Source: an uncultured Porphyromonadaceae bacterium | GTDB taxonomy: Bacteria > Bacteroidota > Bacteroidia > Bacteroidales > Muribaculaceae | Assembly: GCA_900548705.1 (NCBI GenBank) | Contig: URLF01000028.1 | Location: forward strand, 1-28,878 | Length of the DNA: 28,878 bases | Direction: 5' to 3' | In this document: positions 6,735 through 14,561 of the stretch, in pieces | Position numbering within the stretch: the stretch's first letter is position 1 | How the letters are laid out: the number at the start of each line of letters is the position of its first letter | Made by a program: the position numbers and the translations under genes | Notes under the pieces: model-generated | Database searches by the model: none | Told to the model about the DNA's origin: nothing | What the model saw: the letters and a program-made list of their open reading frames with translations, nothing else

Positions 6735-9700
6735 ATGAGAAAAACTTTACTTAAATCGCTGTCAGTCTGTTTGACTCTGATGGTAGGGGCCGGTGCTTAT
6801 GCCGCACCGCTGCTTCCGAAAACGACCTCTTCGGGAGGGTCTGTGTCTGCTGCCGCTGTCGCTGTGGAGCAACTGCCGCAACAGTCGCCAGAGAAATTCC
6901 CGCAACCGTTGTTGACCCGCGGTCTCGATGCCGCGCAACTCGAAGGAATCCGTCCGCTGACCTCAGACGCCGTAGTGCGCAACCGCCGTGCAATGCTGTC
7001 GGCGACATCGGCCAACCGCGCGATGTCAAATGCCGTAGGCCTCCAGGCATATGTCTTCTACGGGAAGTCTCCCAAGGGGGTCTACAATATTCCCCGCTCC
7101 GCAACGGAAGATTTTGAGCTGGTGCTCCAACCCTCTTCCAATTACAGTTGTAATTTCGGCTGTGTGTTTGACGGCGACGTGATCCATATGGGGGTCGTAG
7201 AAAACGGCTACTATGGAGCCAGCTATTATTATGTGGAAATCGATGCCAACACCGGTTCCCAGCTCAAGAAAACCAAACTCAACGCCGGAGAGTATGACAT
7301 TCTGGCCCAGGCCTGCGCCCTCGACCCCACGACGGGTGATGTCTACGGCGTGTTCATGTCAAAGGATTTCAACACCAAGAACTGGGCGAAGGCGAAATAC
7401 ACGTCGCCCGTCGGCTCCACTGTCATCAAGGCCGGTTTCGGCCCGACAATCATGGGGCTGGGATGTGACGACAGCGGTCAATACTGGGGCCTGACCATGG
7501 ATGGAGAGCTCCTGAAAATCGACAAGACCACCGGCGATTATGAAGTCGTCGCCCAGACCGAAGTCGTCAGTGGCTCGACCTATGCCGTGAGCGGCTGCGT
7601 GAATTCCCGGGATAACACCTTCATCCAGTCGACCATGGCAAACAGTTCCTCCTCGGCGCTGTATGAAGTGAATCTCGCCACCGGCGCTACGACCAAACTG
7701 CTTGACTTCGATTCCGGCTATCAGTTTGGTGGCCTCCATACCTGGGCTTATCCCGAGAAGGCTCCCACCGCTCCCTTGGTGACGCTCGATTGCGAAATGG
7801 GCTCGATGGATGCTGTCGTGACCCTGACGATGCCCACGGAACTCTTCGATGGCACCCCCATTGGGGAGCAGCCTGTCTCCTACACTATCAAATACGGCAA
7901 CAATGCAGCAGATGTCCGGGAAGGGACTGCCGCCGCCGGGGCCACAGTCACCGAGTCGATTACCTTCCCCTTCGCCGGTATGAAGGAAATCACGGTGTGG
8001 TGCCACAACGATGCCGGTACCTCCCCCAAGGTGAAGAACTCGATTTTTGTTGGCAAAGGCACACCCATGGCTCCCCAGAATGTGTCGCTGACCTGGGCTG
8101 ACGGAGTGGCGACCCTGACATGGGATGCCGTGACCGAGGGTTCTGACATGGGTTATTTCAATCCCGCCGATATCCGCTATGACATCTCCGACCTGACCGG
8201 TACACTGGTAAGGGAGGATGTAGAGGGTACTTCTGCCACGTTTGATGTGGCCGAGCCTGCCAGCGGTGTGATTTCCATCGGCTATAAGGTGAAGGCGAAA
8301 AACGGCGACCGCAAGTCGTTTGACACAGCCTCCAATACGATCTCCCTGGGCCATTACAGCGCTCCCGTGACTATCGAGTTCTCCTCAAAGGATATCTTCA
8401 ACCAGCATGTGGTGGTGGACGGCAATACCGACGGCAAGACCTGGGCATACGGTTCAAGGGTGGCTGAATATACCTACCACTCTTCAAACACTGCCGATGA
8501 CTGGCTCTTTACTCCCGGCATCGAGCTGACCGGAGGGAAGGCTTACTCCGTGAAAGCCACTGCGAAAGGAAGCCAAAACTATCCAGAGAAGATGGAGATC
8601 AAGGCCGGCCAGGGGGTTACCGCTGAAGCCATGACCATCAGTGTGGCCAATGTGATGGCGTTCAACACAAACGACGAGATGGTTCAGGAAGGTTTCTTCC
8701 TCTGCCCCGAATCGGGAATGTACAATATCGGCTTCCACGCTCTGTCAGACCCCAACATGAATCGTCTGAAGATGTCGAAATATGAGGTCGAGGAGCTGTC
8801 TTCGTGCCTTATTCCGGCTGCCGCAGCCGACATCGCCGTGAAACCCAGCACCATCGGCGACCTTACCGCCACCATCACTTTCACCCTCCCTGCCAAGAGT
8901 ATTCTTGACGATGACCTCGAAGGAGAGATGACTTACACCCTGCTCTGCGGAGATCGGACGGTTAAGACTGCTACGGGAAGTGTAGGTGAGGCCGTCTCGG
9001 TAGAGGACACCGTGGAGTCTGAAGGTGACTACACCTATACGGTAATCTGCTCGAATGCTACCGGAACAGGTCCGAAGGCCTCAGCCTCCGCATTCATCGG
9101 TCCGTTGGCCGCGTCTGCTCCCACCGGTTTCGCCGTGAGCAAGTCAGGTGACAACACTCTGCATTTCACATGGAATGCCGTGACCACCGATGAGGCCGGC
9201 CATGAGCTTCCCGCCGGAAACATCACTTACAGTCTGTTTGCCATCGAAGACGGTTATCCCACCGGTGTCCTCGCCAAAGACATCACCTCATGCGAATATG
9301 ACTTGGAGGTGGATATGCCTGATAACCAGGAGATAGTGGTGTATGGTCTCGCCGCCTTCAACCGTGGCAAGAACAGCGGCCTTGTCGGAGTGCAGATTCT
9401 GCTTGGCGATGACTACGAAATGCCGGTGGTATACACCGATACCGAGTCACTCCAGAATTATGCGCTGTTCGTGCAGGGCAGCGGCAATGTCGGCATTGGC
9501 TCCAGTGCTTCCATGGGAATCATGGGCGCGGACGATGACTCCTATTTCGTTATCCAGAACCAAAATGCCGGAGGTGTCGGCGCGATGCTCACCGGTAATA
9601 TCGCCGTCAGCGGCGAATCGCCTATGCTGAGTTTCTATGTCTATCGACTGGTAGGCGAGGGCAATCTCCCCGATATGAACAAGACCACCGTGCAGGTGTT

Positions 9701-11252
9701 CACCGCCGACGGGCAGCTCGTCACCCTCGATGAGTTCACCCATTATGAGAAACTCCCCGAGGAAAATGCATGGAATCGTGTGCGTTATTCCCTGCAGGAC
9801 TTCGCCGGACAGACCATCCGCATCCGCATCATCGGCGAAGCCGTCGGGTTCGCTTACCACCTTTATGATGCTATCACAATCTACAACGAAGTGCCCTTCG
9901 ACCTGTCTGTCAAGATTGCCGCACCCCGTAAGGTGGCGACCGGCGAGACTTTCCCCATCTCCGTGGATGTCGTCAACGAAGGTGCCCAGGATATTGATGA
10001 GTTCTCTGTGAGCCTCTTGCGTGATGGGGAATTGGTTGATACCCATACTTTTGAAAATGGCCTTGGTTTCGACGAGTCAGGACGGGTGGAGTTCACCTCC
10101 AGCATCGGACTTTATGACGAGACGACGGCTGTCTACACCGCTATGATTCACTGTGAGGCTGATGGCAACGAGGACAATAATCAGGTCTCGGCCACTGTCA
10201 ACCGTATCATAGTCGACTATCCCGTGCCTACGGGTCTCGCCGGAGAGAATGTCAGCGAGGGTATGAGCCTTACCTGGCAGGCTCCTGAGATTCCGGAGCA
10301 GACTGTCGTGGAGACCACGGAGACATTCGAATCGGCCGAAAGTTTTGCCGACGAATATGCCGGGTGGACTTTCATCGACAACGATCAGGCTCCCATCGGC
10401 GGGTTCTCCGGTCTGGAGATTCCCGGTCATCCCTCCCGTGCGAATAGTTCGTTCTTCATTTTCGACACCGACCTGCTTGCTGACGATGATAACTCGAAGG
10501 CTTCATTCGAGGCCCACAGCGGCAAGAAATATCTCGCTTGTATTTATGCCATGCGGGGAGATCTCGATGACTGGGCCGTTTCACCGCGCCTGACCGGGGA
10601 GGAGCAGGAAATCTCATTCTATGCCCGCAGCTATAACGGCGGTTATCCTGAGAAGATTGAGGTGTATGCGACCGGCTCTGATGCCACCGATCTTGACGCT
10701 TACGAATGCGTTATGAATGCCGTCATCGTACCTAAGGAGTGGACCGAATACAAAGTGACTCTTCCCGCAGGAACCCGTCATTTCGCCATCAGGTCGTGCG
10801 CCGGTGACTCCTTCATGCTGCTTGTCGACGATGTTACCTTCAAGCGCCTCGAAGGCTTCGACGGTGAGCTTCAGGGTTACAACGTTTATTGCGACGGCAC
10901 GCGAATCAACGACGCAACCATTGAGAATGCCGCCCATATACATACCGACGTGCCGGAAGGTCCGCATACCTATCATGTCACCGCAGTCTACGACAAGGGG
11001 GAATCAGAACTCTCCGAACCCCTGTTGCTGGAGAAGTCAGGTGTGGAAGGTATAGCATCGATGGCTGAACCTAAGGTGAAAACCGAAGGCCGCGTCATCA
11101 TCGTCAGCGATGCCGACGGTTCGAAGGTCGATATCTTCACCGCTGACGGTCGCACGATTCTGTCTGCTCTCGGAAACACCCGTATGGCGGTTACTCCGGC
11201 CATATATATGGTTCGTGTGGGCACACGCACCTTCAAAGTAATCGTCCGCTGA
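6735..11252 (+). CDS. Large secreted multidomain protein with Fn3-like and choice-of-anchor J domains and a type IX-like C-terminal tail
   Basis: The 1505-residue protein has a clear signal peptide (MRKTLLKSLSVCLTLMVGAGAYA). Residues about 120-340 look like a beta-propeller (repeated YxxDxxTG-type turns). Fn3-like modules follow near 345-440, 445-545, 696-790, 795-890 and 1165-1195. A choice-of-anchor J/cleaved-adhesin-like module is near 546-690, possibly a second at 900-1055, and a clear one near 1196-1372 (DDWAVSPRL...ISFYARSY...FMLLVDDVTFKRL). A CARDB-like stretch sits near 1059-1160. The last 70 residues (GSKVDIFTADGRTIL...AIYMVRVGTRTFKVIVR) resemble the Por-secretion tail that directs proteins through the type IX system. 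It probably acts on the surface as an adhesin or glycan-binding protein. The ligand is not identifiable. A Crp/Fnr-like operator lies upstream. Confidence 0.85.
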   Translation: MRKTLLKSLSVCLTLMVGAGAYAAPLLPKTTSSGGSVSAAAVAVEQLPQQSPEKFPQPLLTRGLDAAQLEGIRPLTSDAVVRNRRAMLSATSANRAMSNAVGLQAYVFYGKSPKGVYNIPRSATEDFELVLQPSSNYSCNFGCVFDGDVIHMGVVENGYYGASYYYVEIDANTGSQLKKTKLNAGEYDILAQACALDPTTGDVYGVFMSKDFNTKNWAKAKYTSPVGSTVIKAGFGPTIMGLGCDDSGQYWGLTMDGELLKIDKTTGDYEVVAQTEVVSGSTYAVSGCVNSRDNTFIQSTMANSSSSALYEVNLATGATTKLLDFDSGYQFGGLHTWAYPEKAPTAPLVTLDCEMGSMDAVVTLTMPTELFDGTPIGEQPVSYTIKYGNNAADVREGTAAAGATVTESITFPFAGMKEITVWCHNDAGTSPKVKNSIFVGKGTPMAPQNVSLTWADGVATLTWDAVTEGSDMGYFNPADIRYDISDLTGTLVREDVEGTSATFDVAEPASGVISIGYKVKAKNGDRKSFDTASNTISLGHYSAPVTIEFSSKDIFNQHVVVDGNTDGKTWAYGSRVAEYTYHSSNTADDWLFTPGIELTGGKAYSVKATAKGSQNYPEKMEIKAGQGVTAEAMTISVANVMAFNTNDEMVQEGFFLCPESGMYNIGFHALSDPNMNRLKMSKYEVEELSSCLIPAAAADIAVKPSTIGDLTATITFTLPAKSILDDDLEGEMTYTLLCGDRTVKTATGSVGEAVSVEDTVESEGDYTYTVICSNATGTGPKASASAFIGPLAASAPTGFAVSKSGDNTLHFTWNAVTTDEAGHELPAGNITYSLFAIEDGYPTGVLAKDITSCEYDLEVDMPDNQEIVVYGLAAFNRGKNSGLVGVQILLGDDYEMPVVYTDTESLQNYALFVQGSGNVGIGSSASMGIMGADDDSYFVIQNQNAGGVGAMLTGNIAVSGESPMLSFYVYRLVGEGNLPDMNKTTVQVFTADGQLVTLDEFTHYEKLPEENAWNRVRYSLQDFAGQTIRIRIIGEAVGFAYHLYDAITIYNEVPFDLSVKIAAPRKVATGETFPISVDVVNEGAQDIDEFSVSLLRDGELVDTHTFENGLGFDESGRVEFTSSIGLYDETTAVYTAMIHCEADGNEDNNQVSATVNRIIVDYPVPTGLAGENVSEGMSLTWQAPEIPEQTVVETTETFESAESFADEYAGWTFIDNDQAPIGGFSGLEIPGHPSRANSSFFIFDTDLLADDDNSKASFEAHSGKKYLACIYAMRGDLDDWAVSPRLTGEEQEISFYARSYNGGYPEKIEVYATGSDATDLDAYECVMNAVIVPKEWTEYKVTLPAGTRHFAIRSCAGDSFMLLVDDVTFKRLEGFDGELQGYNVYCDGTRINDATIENAAHIHTDVPEGPHTYHVTAVYDKGESELSEPLLLEKSGVEGIASMAEPKVKTEGRVIIVSDADGSKVDIFTADGRTILSALGNTRMAVTPAIYMVRVGTRTFKVIVR

Positions 11253-11581
11253 TAGATTCGCCGTTTGGTCAATGCATTGAATGACCTGAATCCCAAAATT
11301 ATGTTTTCCCGGACGATTCCGGAGGAATCCTTTATTTGAATAGCCGGGGGTTGGCGCGAGGTAAGGCCGATAGGCCGAGCCGAAGCGGTAACCCCCGGTC
11401 ACCGTATGAAACGAGCGATTCCTCCGGAATCGTTCGGGGAACTGCCCGGAAGCTGCTAATTTTTGAACACTGCCTGAACTTTCCGCTGAAGTTCATAGAG
11501 GGGAACCTGTGCAGAACAAGGGGTGATGTCGGGGGCTGCGCAGACCGGGTTGTAAATAAATCTGAAAAAAATTGGCAGAGT
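11253..11581. other. Non-coding interval rich in inverted repeats
   Basis: Apart from the nested inverted repeat at 11305-11441, this stretch has a 7-bp hairpin (TGAACTT at 11475-11481, AAGTTCA at 11489-11495). Short open frames here lie inside the inverted repeats and have no initiation context or recognisable family. I see no tRNA fold. The promoter of the next gene begins at 11582. Confidence 0.5.
11305..11441. repeat. Nested inverted-repeat element (REPIN-like or structured RNA)
   Basis: GATTCCGGAGGAATC at 11315-11329 and its exact reverse complement GATTCCTCCGGAATC at 11417-11431 flank the element. With G-U pairs the stem extends to about 25 bp (11305-11329 with 11417-11441). Nested within are CCGGGGGTT at 11344-11352 and AACCCCCGG at 11390-11398, and a GGCC-gata-GGCC hairpin. 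Each outer arm can also fold on itself (GATTCC, 3-base loop, GGAATC), with complementary loops GGA and TCC. It lies 52 bases after the secreted protein's stop and could also act as its terminator. Confidence 0.7.
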
Positions 11582-11613
11582 TTTGCGTGAATAAAGAAAA
11601 AACAGTAACTTTG
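11582..11613 (+). promoter_or_regulatory. Bacteroidota-type promoter for the pseudouridine synthase
   Basis: TTTG at 11582-11585, a 20-base spacer, and TAACTTTG at 11606-11613 form an exact consensus promoter. The coding start is at 11824, so the leader is about 200 bases, unusually long for this window. Confidence 0.8.
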
Positions 11614-11640
11614 GCGTTATAAAAGAGGGATTGGGCCATG

Positions 11641-11680
11641 CGGTCCGCCCCGGGGCTGTCTCGGAGACGAGGGGGCGCCG
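11641..11680 (+). other. GC-rich hairpin in the long leader of the pseudouridine synthase gene
   Basis: CGCCCC at 11646-11651 pairs with GGGGCG at 11672-11677. CGG at 11641-11643 pairs with CCG at 11678-11680 across a bulge. The loop holds GTCTC and GAGAC. It contrasts with the AT-rich leader after it. No T-tract follows. It may be a regulatory or stabilising 5' structure. Confidence 0.45.
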
Positions 11681-11823
11681 GAAAAATCGATGACAATCAT
11701 CTGAAAAAATGTTATAGAAATCGCAGAGATAAAAACTCCATTCCATCCCAACGGATTGTATCAACCCATAATCCTTTCAAAATCCAACACCATTCCTAAA
11801 CAACAATTTCCAGCATCCTAATT

Positions 11824-13011
11824 ATGGAATCCAACGACGCCAAGAAACCCAAACGTCCGCGTATCGGCCAAATTCCAGGCGCTGCAGACAACGCCACCGG
11901 CCTTTCAGACTATCATTACGAGAAGAAATCATATTCCGCACCGGCTTCGGCGACATCATCGACAGGTGAGAAGCCCGCTTCCGGCGACGGTCAGGAACGT
12001 CAAAACCCTTACGAACGTCCCGCCGGCTATCAGCCCCGTCCTTATCAGCCTCGTAACAACAATTACGGTCAGGGCGGTTACAACAACAACCGTCAGGGCG
12101 GCTACAACAACAACAACCGTCAGGGTGGTTACAACAACAACCGTCAGGGTGGCTACAACAACAACCAGGGCGGTTACAACAAGGGTGGCTACAACAACAA
12201 CCGCCGTCCCCAGAATGGTCCCGTCCGTCAGGGCAAGAGCTTCGTGCCGCGTCCCAAGCGCATCGAGTATGAGCTGCCGCTGCCCGATCCCAACGAGCAG
12301 ATCCGTCTGAACAAGTTCCTCGCCAACGCCGGACTTTGCTCGCGCCGCGAGGCTGACGAATTCATCCAGCAGGGTCTGGTGAAGGTCAACGGCAATGTTG
12401 TCACCGAACTCGGTACCAAGATCGGCCACGCCGACACTGTTGAGTTCAAGGAGCAGGCTGTCGCTCTCGAAAGCAAGTGCTACATCCTTCTCAACAAGCC
12501 GAAAGATTGCGTCACCACCTCTGATGATCCCAACGGCCGCACAACCGTCCTCGACCTCGTCAAGGGTGCTTGCACAGAGCGCATCTATCCCGTAGGCCGT
12601 CTCGACCGCAACACTACCGGTGTGCTGCTGCTGACCAACGACGGTGACCTCGCCTCCAAGCTGACTCACCCCAAATATGTGAAGAAGAAAATCTATCACG
12701 TATGGACCGACAAGGATATTGCCGAGGAGGACATGCAGCGCATCGCCGATGGCATCGAGCTTGAGGATGGCGAAATCCACGCCGACGCTATCTCTTACGT
12801 CACCGAGACCGACCGCAACCAGGCCGGCATCGAAATCCACTCCGGCCGCAACCGTATCGTGCGCCGCATCTTCGAGGCTCTCGGTTATCATGTCACCAAG
12901 CTCGACCGCGTTTACTTCGCCGGTCTGACCAAGAAGAACCTTCCCCGTGGCCGCTGGCGCTACCTGACACAGGAAGAGGTCAACTTCCTCAAGATGGGTT
13001 CCTTCGAATAA
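11824..13011 (+). CDS. RsuA/RluB/RluF-family pseudouridine synthase with Asn/Gly-rich N-terminal extension
   Basis: The enzyme converts specific uridines of rRNA to pseudouridine. The 395 residues divide into a disordered N-terminal extension (1-157), an S4 RNA-binding domain (about 160-208, IRLNKFLANAGLCSRREADEFIQ) and the catalytic domain. In the catalytic domain, PVGRLDRNTTGVLLLTNDGDL carries the catalytic Asp (residue 261). GRNRIVRRIFEALGYHVTKLDRVYF is the conserved C-terminal core. The extension holds six or more GGYNNN(N)RQ-type repeats at about residues 83-127, reminiscent of RNA-binding low-complexity tails. Which rRNA position is modified, and so whether this is RluB, RluE/F or RsuA, cannot be told. 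Translation starts at ATG 11824 after a leader of about 200 bases. Confidence 0.92.
   Translation: MESNDAKKPKRPRIGQIPGAADNATGLSDYHYEKKSYSAPASATSSTGEKPASGDGQERQNPYERPAGYQPRPYQPRNNNYGQGGYNNNRQGGYNNNNRQGGYNNNRQGGYNNNQGGYNKGGYNNNRRPQNGPVRQGKSFVPRPKRIEYELPLPDPNEQIRLNKFLANAGLCSRREADEFIQQGLVKVNGNVVTELGTKIGHADTVEFKEQAVALESKCYILLNKPKDCVTTSDDPNGRTTVLDLVKGACTERIYPVGRLDRNTTGVLLLTNDGDLASKLTHPKYVKKKIYHVWTDKDIAEEDMQRIADGIELEDGEIHADAISYVTETDRNQAGIEIHSGRNRIVRRIFEALGYHVTKLDRVYFAGLTKKNLPRGRWRYLTQEEVNFLKMGSFE
12068..12205 (+). repeat. In-frame tandem repeat coding for GGYNNN(N)RQ units
   Basis: Units of about 24-27 bases, such as GGCGGTTACAACAACAACCG, recur with silent third-base changes (ggt/ggc, tac fixed). 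The result is a protein repeat rich in Gly, Tyr and Asn. Unit lengths differ by whole codons, so the frame is kept. Confidence 0.85.
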
Positions 13012-13021
13012 AGAAAAAATG

Positions 13022-13064
13022 GTTTAAAGTTTAAGTCCGGCCTGTCCGGCCTTAAACTTTAAAC
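13022..13064. terminator. Bidirectional-looking hairpin between the pseudouridine synthase gene and asnS
   Basis: GTTTAAAGTTTAAG at 13022-13035 and CTTAAACTTTAAAC at 13051-13064 form a perfect 14-bp AT-rich stem. The loop contains CCGG-cctgt-CCGG, which can pair further. It starts 10 bases after the upstream stop and ends 19 bases before the asnS ATG. Confidence 0.65.
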
Positions 13065-13083
13065 ATTAAATACCTCAACCTCA

Positions 13084-14478
13084 ATGAAACGGACAAAAAT
13101 CAACGACATATTCCGCGACTCCGCCGGTCTGGTAGGCAAGGAGGTCTGCGTCAAAGGGTGGGTGCGTACCCGCCGAGGTAACAAACACGTTCAGTTCGTC
13201 GCCCTCAATGACGGTTCGACCATCAAGAATCTCCAGATTGTGCTTGACATGTCGTCTTTCTCCGAGGAGGAGCTGAAGCCGGTCACCACCGGTTCGGCCA
13301 TCTGCGTCGAAGGTCTCCTTGTCGAGTCGATGGGCAAAGGACAGTCGGTGGAGGTGCAGGCCAAAAAGCTTGAGGTCTACGGCACCGCCGACCCCGAGAG
13401 CTATCCCCTCCAGAAGAAGGGACACTCCCTGGAATTCCTCCGCGAAATCGCCCACCTGCGTCCGCGTACCAACACCTTCTCGGCTGTCTTGCGTGTACGC
13501 TCCACACTCGCTTTCGCCATCCACCGCTACTTCCAGGAACGGGGCTTCTATTATCTCAACACCCCCCTTATCACGGCAAGCGACTGTGAGGGGGCCGGCG
13601 CCATGTTCCAGGTGACCACCCTCGACCTTGAGAACCTTCCCAAGACCGAGGAGGGTAAGGTGGATTTCTCCCCCGACTTCTTCGGCAAGCCTACCGCGCT
13701 GACTGTCAGCGGACAGCTTGAAGGTGAGCTTGGAGCCACCGCCCTGGGGGCCATCTATACATTCGGCCCCACATTCCGTGCGGAGAATTCCAACACACCC
13801 CGTCACCTTGCTGAGTTCTGGATGATTGAGCCGGAAGTAGCCTTCATCGACATCAACGAGAACATGGACCTGGCCGAGGACTTCCTGAAATACTGTATCA
13901 AGTATGCCCTCGACAACTGCCGCGACGACATCGAGTTCCTCTCCGAGCATTACGACAAGGAGCTGGTTTCCCGTCTGGAATCGGTTGTCAACCAGGAATT
14001 CGTCCGCCTGACTTACACCGAAGGTGTAAAACTCCTGGAGGAGAGCGGCCACAAGTTCGAGTTCCCCGTGAAATGGGGTGTCGACCTCCAGAGCGAGCAT
14101 GAGCGCTACCTGGTGGAACACTACTTCAAGCGTCCTGTGATTCTCACCGGCTACCCCAAGGAAATCAAGGCTTTCTATATGAAGCTCAACGACGACGGCA
14201 AGACCGTACGCGCGATGGATGTCCTTTTCCCCGCCATCGGCGAGATTATCGGCGGTTCCGAGCGTGAGGAGAGCTACGACAAGCTGATGACCCGCATCGA
14301 GGAGATGAATATACCGATGAAGGATATGTGGTGGTATCTCGACACCCGCCGCTTCGGCACCGTGCCCCACTCCGGCTTCGGTCTCGGCTTCGAGCGTCTT
14401 GTGCTCTTCGTGACCGGTATGACCAACATCCGCGACGTGATACCTTTCCCGCGTACTCCCAAATCCGCGGAATTCTGA
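13084..14478 (+). CDS. asnS: asparaginyl-tRNA synthetase
   Basis: AsnS charges tRNA-Asn with asparagine. The 464-residue protein is full length. It has an N-terminal OB-fold anticodon-binding domain (about 15-105, VCVKGWVRTRRGNKHVQFVALNDGS) and a class IIb catalytic core. Motif 2 is FRAENSNTPRHLAEFWMIEPE, and the Asn rather than Asp-type recognition follows from its overall match to the AsnS form. Motif 3 is SGFGLGFERLVLFVTGM. The presence of AsnS means Asn-tRNA is made directly rather than only by amidation. It starts at ATG 13084 and is followed by an 18-bp terminator shared with the convergent BspA-like gene. I see no clear TAnnTTTG box in the 72-base gap upstream. Confidence 0.96.
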   Translation: MKRTKINDIFRDSAGLVGKEVCVKGWVRTRRGNKHVQFVALNDGSTIKNLQIVLDMSSFSEEELKPVTTGSAICVEGLLVESMGKGQSVEVQAKKLEVYGTADPESYPLQKKGHSLEFLREIAHLRPRTNTFSAVLRVRSTLAFAIHRYFQERGFYYLNTPLITASDCEGAGAMFQVTTLDLENLPKTEEGKVDFSPDFFGKPTALTVSGQLEGELGATALGAIYTFGPTFRAENSNTPRHLAEFWMIEPEVAFIDINENMDLAEDFLKYCIKYALDNCRDDIEFLSEHYDKELVSRLESVVNQEFVRLTYTEGVKLLEESGHKFEFPVKWGVDLQSEHERYLVEHYFKRPVILTGYPKEIKAFYMKLNDDGKTVRAMDVLFPAIGEIIGGSEREESYDKLMTRIEEMNIPMKDMWWYLDTRRFGTVPHSGFGLGFERLVLFVTGMTNIRDVIPFPRTPKSAEF

Positions 14479-14510
14479 TATTGCCCTCCTTAGGATGGCA
14501 TGACATGACA

Positions 14511-14548
14511 ACAGGGGGGATGTGTCGGTTCCGACACATCCCCCCTGT
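14511..14548. terminator. Strong bidirectional terminator between asnS and the BspA-like gene
   Basis: ACAGGGGGGATGTGTCGG and CCGACACATCCCCCCTGT form a perfect 18-bp stem with a TT centre. It lies between the convergent stops at 14478 and 14562. There is no clear T-tract on either strand, but stem length and position support a shared terminator. Confidence 0.8.
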
Positions 14549-14561
14549 CTGTCGTATATGA

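Noticed and set aside
11336..11590. An 84-residue plus-strand open frame.
   Set aside because: It lies mainly inside the nested inverted repeat and non-coding interval, has no recognisable domain, and looks like read-through of repeat sequence.
13081..14511. A 476-residue open frame on the minus strand opposite asnS.
   Set aside because: It mirrors the whole asnS gene in the complementary frame and has no family features; asnS has every class II motif. Similar antisense frames opposite serS (4643-5662), the pseudouridine synthase (11956-12891) and metY (26974-28143) were rejected for the same reason.
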